NCBI GenBank assembly: GCA_963971575.1
Contig: OZ020611.1
Coordinates: forward strand, 26,643,279-26,707,278
Reading direction: 5' to 3'
Length of the DNA stretch: 64,000 bases
Origin: Liopterus haemorrhoidalis
Taxonomy: Eukaryota; Arthropoda; Insecta; Coleoptera; Dytiscidae
The position numbers and the translations under genes are program-made. Under the pieces are notes generated by a model. It saw only the letters and a list, made by a program, of their open reading frames with translations. It did not search any database and was not told where the DNA came from. Shown here in pieces: positions 56,222 to 64,000 of this stretch (position 1 is its first letter; each line of letters starts with the position of its first letter).

Positions 56222-57508
56222 CAAGGTGTCTCAAAAGAAATTTTATATTTATTTAGCTTACTGCGTGAACGCAACGTATCCGAGGGGCGCGGGGGTTATG
56301 TCAATCGGTAGCCTGGCTCTTGGGAATTTAGTCGCTATGGAGCGTTTCTCGGGAGCAGACCGCGCGTTATGCGTGCGAGAGTTTTACAAAAACGGTGATT
56401 AGGCGACTGTAGCGCGTAGAAAATTCTGCAGTATTCGAGGTTTTCGCCACTTAAATGATGCGCCAAGCATTCCTCTCATTCGACATTGGGTTAAAAAGTT
56501 TGAAGAGACTGGTACAACGCTGGATAAATCAAAATCCGGGCGACCTAGGTCATCAAGAACGGTAGAAAACGTGGAAAATGTTAATCAGTCTGTTCGTGAC
56601 GACCCGAACCTTTCAATTCGGAAGCGCGCAAGTGCTTTAAATGTGCATAGATCATCATTACATCGCATTATGCACAAAGACCCAAAGCTGCACCCCTACA
56701 AAATTCAATTGGTGCAAGAATTAAAGCCCCAGGATGCCAGTCAGAGGCTTAATTTCGTAAATCAGGTGATTGAGCGATTTTCAACGTTTACCAACATTTT
56801 AAAAATAAAGCCACGTAAATAAGCAGAACTGCCGCTACTGGAGTGCAACGAATCCGAAACGCAAACATCAGAAACCCCTACATTCGCCTAAAGTGACCGT
56901 ATGGGCTGCGATGTCGGCGCGAGGAATTATCGGCCCTTACTTTTTTGAAGACGAAAGGGGGCGTGCAGTTACAGTGAATTCAGAGCGTTATGTGGAGATG
57001 TTAGACAACTTCTTGGTACCTGAACTGCAAAACTTTCCTGGCTATAACCAAAGAACATGGTTCCAACAGGACGGAGCAACTTCACACACGTCCAATATAT
57101 CTCTGCCACGTGTTCGTGAAATTTTCTTAGGCAAATTGATCTCCCGGAGAGGTGACATAAATTGGCCTCCACGCAGTCCAGATTTAACCCCTATGGACTT
57201 TTTCCTATGGGGTTATCTTAAATCTAAAGTTTACGCCAATAAACCGACTTCACTGGCGCATTTGAAAGAAAATATCCGTCACGAAATGGCAGCCATCCCT
57301 GAGTCGACCTGCCGAGACGTCATAAGTAATTTTACTGTTCGATTAAATGAGTGCCGAGAACGCGAGGGTCTACATTTAGACGATATTATTTTTAAGAAAT
57401 AAATCCCCAAAAAGTGTATTTTAATAATTAATAAACATTTTTTCTATATACGGCTTACTTTTTTTTTAATCGATCCACTTAATATAAAATTTCTTTTGAG
57501 ACACCTTG
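56222..57508 (+). mobile_element. DD41D-type mariner, copy B
   Basis: The same terminal repeats as copy A, TA on both sides (56220-56221, 57509-57510). Orientation is opposite to copy A, 1.4 kb away. 23 bases shorter overall because of the internal deletion. Confidence 0.92.
56337..57402 (+). pseudogene. DD41D-type mariner transposase, copy B (nonsense plus deletion)
   Basis: ATG 56337-56339 to stop 57400-57402. A TAG replaces a Ser codon after KNGD (56400-56402). At about 56802-56811, 33 bases of copy A are replaced by 10 unrelated A-rich bases, removing the first catalytic motif (SDEAHFHLNG) and shifting frame. The C-terminal half, from MTVWAAMSARG to DDIIFKK, is intact and retains the Trp codon and the second and third Asp. 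Confidence 0.88.
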
Positions 57509-58149
57509 TACTATGATTACTAACCTAAATTTTGTTCCTAATTACAAAAATTTTATTATGGATTTTTTAAATATTACAATATTTAATGCATCGGGATACT
57601 TTTCTAAAGATAAAAAATAGTATTTTAAACAATTGTGAATTGTAGGCAGATTTAGTTTAATTCTGAGGAAGACATTGAGAGGAAAAAAAATCATTGCTGT
57701 TCTAGTGTTGTTAACTTTATTCTGTCGATAAATAATTGTAAATGTCAGAGATTCGTTACAAATTAAATAAATAAAAAATCAACAACATGGAAAAAAAGTG
57801 AGTGTCGGCTTCATTTTATTATCGTCAGCTTCAAGCGCAGAATGATTGAAACGAACTCCTACAAACAATTCCGTAATTCTACAGACAGACTTAAAGGAAT
57901 ATTTTTGCATCAGTCACAAAATCCTATTTGTCTGGGGTTTTCTGTTACCTCTAATAAAATGTAAATGTTGTAGATTGTTTACGATTGTTAGGGAGTATAC
58001 ACACATTTTATGATACTATTAGCAAGTATAATGTAATAAATTTGATTGTCGCGGTCCAAATATTTGGGTTTATTACTTGTATCGCCATAAACAAACTTGT
58101 GCTGGTCATTAAACAGTTTACAAACCGAGAGTTAATAAGTGTTAAACAG

Positions 58150-58330
58150 TTTATATTCAGATCAATTCTGTAAAAAGTTACTGTGTAATAACGTTACTAC
58201 AACATAAAATATTATAACAAGTATAATGGCTTTCATTCATGATAGTAACTGACCTTGCTCATAGTGACGAATTTAGTTACAATTATCATAGTAACAGAGT
58301 TACAGAATTGGTCTGATTCATTCTTAAAAA
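58150..58330 (+). repeat. Dispersed repeat (inverse of 32330-32545)
   Basis: GTAATAACGTTACTACAAC, CTTTCATTCATGATAGTAAC and ACAGAGTTACAGAATTGGTC match 32330-32545 in reverse. The neighbouring 57511-59054 also has a block of GATACGGATA-rich sequence (58480-58560) but no gene. Confidence 0.65.
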
Positions 58331-59062
58331 AACTATCTTTTATTTAAAGTATTTATTTAAAGTTATTTGTGGATTAAGCAGCTGAAGGACTTTGTGACCA
58401 CCAGAGGTCTAGTGTTCCCACCGAATGCCTTACTCTGACCCGGAGCAAAAAAAAGTTGTGTTTCAAATAGAGACGTGTCGGATCACACAAAAGCCAGATC
58501 TGCGGATACAGATACGGATAGGGATTATTTGTTTTCTGATCCGTGGGTACGGATACGGATCTTCCATGTAATTACAGAGACCTTGAAGCGATAGTTTGAT
58601 ATATCGCGCTGTTTCTATAGACCGTTCAATTATTAGAATGCAGGACAGATTAAATGCAGTTTAGAAAACCAACAGCAAATTATGTGATGCTCAACTTAAC
58701 ATCAGTCTAGACGCCAAAATAAAATTTACTCCACCTTGGGCATTTTTAGATGTAAGCTTGTATGAAAACTAATTAAAATTTTTCTATAAGATATTTGTTT
58801 AAATTCCGCTTTAGAAAAACGGATACAGATTTTTATTTTTTGCAGATCATCCGCGGTTTTTTTTTTTGTTTGATTGCATAAATTTAGCTCTGTAAACAAT
58901 ATATTTATTTAAAAAATCATATTTCACTGGTTCCCATGGCTGCATAAAGTTTGAAAGCCACTGCTCTACAATTATAAAATACCTACTGACAGAAACCTTT
59001 AAACTAATGCAGCCGAAACATATCATCTAACTATTTCGCCCGTCCTGTATAACAGTTTGAAC

Positions 59063-59276
59063 CAGAGCCGCAGTAAAGAAAACTTGCGCTAGGGGCAGAG
59101 CCGTATTTTGGCGCCCTTGGTAAATAAAAACAAGGTTCTTACCTCCCAAAATCCAAGTGTCGAGCAAAAAAAAAGGTCCTCATCTTCGCCCCTTAACAAG
59201 CCCGTCAGCGCCATTTTCCTTAGTGCGCTAGGGGTCGTCGCCCCCTCCGACCCCTCCACCTCTGAGTGCGGCTCTA
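59063..59276. mobile_element. hAT MITE, TIR CAGAGCCGCA, with one minisatellite unit
   Basis: CAGAGCCGCA and TGCGGCTCTA are imperfect inverted ends. GTTTGAAC flanks both sides (59055-59062, 59277-59284). It contains CTCCCAAAATCCAAGTG..GAGC and an A-run plus GGTCCTCATC, one unit of the array in the hAT MITE at 17274. It splits a LINE frame. Confidence 0.82.
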
Positions 59277-59284
59277 GTTTGAAC

Positions 59285-60110
59285 TCTCAGTTGATAACAA
59301 AAATTGAAGAAATTTATGAAGAAACTTCCAACATAGTGAAAATAGGAGAGGAAACAAGCAAAAAGTTCTGGACGAAAAGAGGAATACGACAGGGATGCCC
59401 GCTCAACCCAGTCCTGTACGCGACATATCTGTCAATCTTGGAGAGAACTGGTATCATTGGAGTAAATAAATGACACGCAGATTATAGAGATACCAGGATA
59501 AGAAGAAAATAATCCAGTCTTATCAAAAGCATACGATTTTATAGAGTTGAGTTATGGACCTGGAAAGAGATCGAATTAGCTGAACAAACCCAAGAGAGGT
59601 TTATACGATGGTAACTGGGATTGGACAGACAAACCCCATCAGACATAGTACTAGAAGAAACTAAGATACTAGAAACTAGATAAGTAAAGAATAGAAACCG
59701 AAAAGAGAGCTATAAAATTTAAACAAGGTGGTAGAAACAATAGCAATTAAATCAAGAAATGCATAGTAGAAAGGGACTAGAAACTAGAGACAAAATGAGA
59801 AAGAAAAAACTATTATGAAAGGAATGGATATAGCCTGCAAGAAAAAGTAAGAAAGGAAGAACAAGGGGAAAACGTAATAAGTTTGCTTACTGACAGACAG
59901 AGACACACAAAAACAAGATCAACAAAACATAATTAACAAAGCAAGATATAATACAAAATACAATAAAATACAAACAATACGATATCCAATAAATTTAACA
60001 GTAGAGGAAACAAATCAAAAAATAATTGCAAGATTTCGCTGCAGAAACGAAGAAGATATAAACAACATCTGGTTAAGTGAGACCAATGAGGTAGTAAAAA
60101 TATAGAGACA
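59285..60110 (+). pseudogene. LINE reverse transcriptase and tail, fourth family
   Basis: NSQLITKIEEIYEE and TKRGIRQGCPLNPVLYATY (an R..QGCPLSP RT block, unlike the GVPQGS of the other LINEs), a gap, then ELWTWKEIELAEQTQERFIR, LGLDRQTPSDIVLEETK, and finally QKIIARFRCRNEEDINN. Several stops. The closing Zn-binding tail is at 60860-61035 beyond an insertion. Confidence 0.7.
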
Positions 60111-60859
60111 GAACGAGGACGGCGTGTTTTGAAGTCAACACCCTCTTAGGCGGGGAGCGGAAAGATGCACCGAGGAGTTGTGCGTGTTGCATACATCCAA
60201 TGATGTCATATAAACCATTCGTCGTAAAACCTGATAAGAATTGAAAGTAAAAACATGTTTTTTAAAACAGTAAACTGCAAATTTTAATAAAATAAATTTC
60301 ATAAATAATATTAAATTAATTTATTAGTATATTTTTAAGATAATTATGAAAAAAATAGCAGTATTTTTTTTATTTCACGTTTATGGTCTTTGATACTTAG
60401 GCAATTAGCCAAATATATAGGTTTTTAAATTACATATATTTAAAATCTAGTAGACCTTAATTTTTTTAATGTAAGTGGACAACTCTGTTAATTTCTAAAT
60501 TTGATGTGGGCAGATATACAATTTATTCAATGATAAATTAAAAATTATCTGACAAATTAGGAAGATATACATCTATAACCAGTGATGGGCAAGTACTAGT
60601 AAAAGTACATATTTAAAATAATTTTCCGATGTATTCGTAGCACAGAATACAAATACTTTTTCTAAAATAAAATAAAATGTAAACATAAAATGGCGATCAA
60701 AGAACATCTATGACGACTATTGCTCCTAGCGGTAATTTAACAAAACAAATATAAGTTAGGCAACTTGTTAGACTCCTGGGGGCAAATCCCCTTTCGTCTC
60801 CACAGGGTCTTGGCTTCATAACAAACAGTTAAGGTATAGAGCGTGCTGCGTCTATATTA

Positions 60860-61035
60860 TATGACGTCAATGAGTGAGACGGAGAAACTGTGCAAGATTT
60901 GTCGAGAGGCACTGGAAAATATAGAACATCTGAGAGAATGCAAGGAGATGAAACCGAAAACGAGGAACAGAGAACAGTTATTGGATGACGAAGAAGGGGA
61001 TGGAGTGGATGAAGAAGGTTAAGAAAAGAAGAGTT
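60860..61035 (+). pseudogene. LINE C-terminal CCHC tail
   Basis: ETEKLCKICREALENIEHLR, then ECKEMKPKTRNREQ and an acidic end. C..C....H...C fits the Zn-binding tail of the LINE at 59285-60110. The intervening 60111-60859 is not recognised except a GGGCAAGTACTAG block (60597), like MITE ends. Confidence 0.6.
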
Positions 61036-61508
61036 CAGCTGAACAATACCGGCCAAAGAACCTGAAGAAAAAGTATCTAATATAGTGTAAATTATATATT
61101 ATATTTATATTGTTTATTATGTACTCTATTATGTATATATACTATTCAAAGCTGGAAAGCATGAATAAAACTGTCATATATAACAGTTTGAACCTAAATC
61201 TAAGTTTTCCTTATATTTTTGCAAAAGAAGCATCTTTTCTTTCGTAAATAAAACTAAAAAACTATTTAATGCAATATTTATGAACCAATTTATTTTCAAT
61301 TTCCACTATAAATTATTTGTTGCACTACCAACATGTTAAACTTTTCATATACAGTTCAATTTTCCACTAAAGTTTTCTCAAGTTTCCACACTAAGCTCTG
61401 AAAACTTTAAACTCACGATATTTATAAAAATATCAAAGCTTCATTACTTGAAAATACAAAACATACTATATCTGTAAAAAGTATTTAATGAAAAACTTGT
61501 TTTTACAG

Positions 61509-61764
61509 GTTATTACGATTTTCTCAGCATCCAATTACTATGAACTTGGATCTAATAAAGGAGCGTATTTGCAACTAGTTGGGCCACAGTTGCAACCCCA
61601 TTTTGTACAGTACACATCAGCGCAATCCAAGACGAAGAAACTGACGTTTAGACAACGTGTTGGACTCGTTGAAGCATCTGCTATCAGAGAACTAAGTACA
61701 CAAATATTGGCTGTTAAAAATACCATTGAAACTGAATTTAAGAAATATGATCCTGATGATACAG
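61509..61764 (+). CDS. rdgC: rdgC/PPEF phosphatase, internal exon D
   Basis: An 85-codon exon plus one base, with acceptor ttttacag and donor GTAAGA. It starts VITIFSASNYYELGSNKGAY, the conserved SAPNY-type strand closing the phosphatase core, then HFVQY, then a basic helical stretch (KTKKLTFRQRVG) and KKYDPDDTG. The last part corresponds to the region leading to the EF-hands in rdgC. The exon ends in phase 1, so the next coding exon, with the EF-hands, must lie beyond position 64000 because no continuation was recognised before the window ends. Confidence 0.93.
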
Positions 61765-61841
61765 GTAAGAAAATATATTCAGTTCAATATTATTTCTAGT
61801 TTTGTGCAATTTTTACAATAACAAGATGAAATTTGTCACCA

Positions 61842-61910
61842 GTGGCGGATTAACGGGCGGGCTGACCGGGCGACCGCCCGGTCTGTCAGATTTAGAGGGG
61901 CGCCAAAATA
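61842..61910 (+). mobile_element. Left terminus of a hAT element
   Basis: CAGTGGCGGATTAACGGGC with the following CGGGCGACCGCCCGGTCTG hairpin and GGGGCGCC is a classic hAT terminus. The matching right end was not found before 64000; it may lie beyond or be lost. Confidence 0.65.
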
Positions 61911-62748
61911 AGAATCGGACAATATAAATAAATTGCATTTGATTTAGGTATTATGTTTTATATATAAAATTATTAATTTGGCAATGTTCATGATGTATTC
62001 ATTCATATCAATAGCATACTTATAAAATAAAGGCTTCTTATCTTTTGAAAAATAAACTGTAACCAAAGAATATGAAAAGAAAGTGACATGGTATACGATT
62101 TTTTGTGAACGCCGTGCCGCGGAAAAAAGCGCGGGGCGGTGTAGCGAGACACTTCGTTGATAAGGACGCACCTAAGAAGTCATTAGCAAAACTAGGATCA
62201 TATAATCGGTTTAAAGGTAAAAGTCACTAAGTACACTTTTTGTGAAAAATGAGTTAGATATACCAAATTGACAATTATTTGATATTATTATCATATAACA
62301 CACTTATTAAGTGCATTACTATTCTCTACAATAGAAAAATGTAAAAATAAATTTCATTATTTGCGATATAATATATTGCTTACAACATCAAAACACCCTA
62401 AGTTACTTAATGATTTTTTTAATAGGTTATTCCGGTTATTTGCTACAATACGTACTTAATGATTTCCATGGAAAGCTATGAAGAAAAATCCGTTTATAAT
62501 AAACGTTTTTAATTTTATATAGTTTCGTCAGTTTTTGTTATATTCTGCTAGTGACAACAAGCATATATTTCTAAATGTGCAAAATTAACCTGTATATATA
62601 AAAAAATTATCGTACTTTTGTGTTAATTATTTTTAATTATCTTTCATTATTAGTTATTATATCTGAAATTTATTTTAATAACTTTGGTAAGTTTTACATT
62701 TTATAAACTCAAAATGCATGTTCTACTTATTAAACTTTTTGCAGTAAT

Positions 62749-63153
62749 TTGGAATTTTCGACACATAAAAAATTATCTGGATCACAAAACCGTAAAAGAA
62801 AATTGGAAAGAGAAAATGAATTTTCTAAAAGTGCAACATATCTATCCAACTATCTGCAATCAAATGTATCTAATTCAAATTTGCTTAACAATGCTTTTAG
62901 AGAAAGTACATCACAAAATGCAGATGTTAAAAATTTGAATGCTATTAACTCAAACGAAACTAAAGAATTATCATTTCAATTATCAGATGTTAGAGAAATG
63001 ACAATTTTCGAAAAATTAACAAATACTGAGGAAAATGTAGACTACATTTCTGAAAGTATTTTGCAATATAATGATCCAGCTACGTGGCCTTTTCCTTTGC
63101 CCTCTGCATTTCGCGATCACATTTTATCTTTCAAGAAAAATTTTTTTGAATAA
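62749..63153 (+). pseudogene. hAT-like (ZMYM1-type) N-terminal coding fragment
   Basis: A 134-codon frame: KKLSGSQNRKRKLERENEF near the start and YNDPATWPFPLPSAFRDHIL near the end. This is the usual entry of TTF-type/ZMYM1-like hAT transposases (LSGSQxRKRK, then DP..WP..). It ends at TAA 63151-63153 before the Zn-finger and catalytic parts, so it is a truncated gene or a first exon. It may belong to the hAT terminus at 61842. Confidence 0.6.
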
Positions 63154-63456
63154 ATGAATTATTATTACCTACCTATTATATTTTTGAGGTGTATCGCCTG
63201 CTTAGAAATAAATCAATATTAGTGAAATAATTACACTATGCAACACTAAAAAATTCACCAATATTTCGAATAGTAATTCGTATTAGGTATTCCTAGTAAG
63301 CAAAAAAAAACTAATTTATATTTAGATATCACGTCTCAAAACATAGATAAGTAAAATCTTAATTTGTTTATTCTTGATAAAACTTGTTTGAGCCTATTCA
63401 TAAAAATATATCTTTGCTGTGTACAAAAGTCATCAAAATAGTTATAAATCTACAAA

Positions 63457-64000
63457 ATGCCGCGCGTTTGTGTTAATTCTCCTAACTTATTTTGTTATGT
63501 TTGTGGTCAATTTACTCCTAAAAGTGAAAAAAAAACAATTTCTCCATTGCTTGAGAAGTGTTATCAAGTTTATTTTAGGAGTGTAATTAAAAATCAAGAC
63601 AAATCATGGGTGCCCCAAGTGTGTTGTTTAAAATGTTATAAATATTTGACGGGTTGGTACAATGGTACTATAAAAGTGATGCCTTTTGGTGTATCAATGC
63701 AGTGGAGTGAACCCAAGAACCACATAGACGACTGTTATTTCTGTTTGACAAATGTGAAGGGTTTTTCTAAAAAATCAAAACATTCAGTGAAATATGCCAA
63801 TGTACCATCAGTATCAATGCCACTACCCCATTCTCCAGACATTCCAGTACCAAAACGATTTTCAAGTTCATCGAGTCCTGTGGAAGAAGATAACGTTCCC
63901 GGCCCTTCTAGTGATGAGGTATTTCAAGATCCAACTACTATTACAGAACCACATTTGATTAGTCAATCAGAACTAAACGAACTTATCAGAGATTTAAATT
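63457..64000 (+). CDS. Cys-rich protein of unknown function, runs off the window
   Basis: An ATG at 63457 opens 181 codons with no stop before the window ends. Begins MPRVCVNSPNLFCYVCG, followed by WVPQVCCLKCYKYLTGWYNG, FGVSMQWSEPKNHIDDCYFC, a Ser/Pro-rich linker (PSVSMPLPHSPDIPVPKRF), and ISQSELNELIRDLN. The cysteine pairs (C..C, CC..C, C..C) suggest metal binding. I recall similar proteins in many copies in aphids and other hemipterans and in cnidarians, which suggests a mobile-element gene, but no function is known to me. It stands in the intron after the last phosphatase exon, same strand. No clear promoter. Confidence 0.6.
   Translation, partial: MPRVCVNSPNLFCYVCGQFTPKSEKKTISPLLEKCYQVYFRSVIKNQDKSWVPQVCCLKCYKYLTGWYNGTIKVMPFGVSMQWSEPKNHIDDCYFCLTNVKGFSKKSKHSVKYANVPSVSMPLPHSPDIPVPKRFSSSSSPVEEDNVPGPSSDEVFQDPTTITEPHLISQSELNELIRDLN

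Overview
The window looks like an animal (insect, most likely hemipteroid) nuclear genome: AT-rich, long spliced introns with GT/AG borders, tRNA-headed SINEs, many mariner/Tc1, hAT, PIF/Harbinger and piggyBac-type elements, and non-LTR retrotransposons. I cannot name the species. No bacterial operon, CRISPR array or free-standing tRNA/rRNA gene was seen.

The only confidently recognised host gene is on the + strand: a PPEF/rdgC-type serine/threonine phosphatase (retinal degeneration C family). Four internal coding exons lie at 2454-2603, 28811-28891, 51174-51359 and 61509-61764. They join in frame and cover the C-terminal half of the catalytic domain, with the start of the regulatory linker. 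The first exons and the EF-hand exons fall outside the window. So 673 coding bases are spread over about 59 kb, and nearly everything else here is intron filled with mobile DNA.

Intron 1 (2604-28810) holds, left to right: foldbacks and MITEs; a PIF/Harbinger element (9370-12367) with both its genes, sitting inside a broken Tc1-like gene; mellifera-like and irritans-like mariner relics, the latter split by a hAT MITE that carries a 40-bp minisatellite; more MITEs; and a TA-flanked IS630/Tc1-type transposon (24586-26199) whose ends are arrays of 21-bp units. A Mos1-like mariner and an old LINE lie before the first exon.

Intron 2 (28892-51173) holds a SINE with perfect target duplications, a LINE with a near-complete reverse transcriptase, a composite repeat with a tRNA-like core, a hAT MITE, and a very recent 6.15-kb tandem duplication (36151-42289 and 42301-48439). 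Each duplicated copy carries an octamer satellite of about 0.7 kb, a SINE, and a Harbinger-like element (with another transposon inside it) splitting an R1-like LINE relic.

Intron 3 (51360-61508) holds a LINE broken by a hAT element that itself contains an internally deleted piggyBac, two inverted DD41D-type mariner copies with different lesions, more hAT MITEs, and a second LINE relic. After the last exon come a hAT terminus, a hAT-like coding fragment, and an unexplained Cys-rich open frame that runs off the end.

The genes do not form a pathway. The organisation is one phosphatase gene acting as host to repeated, nested transposon insertions, whose order can often be read from target-site duplications.
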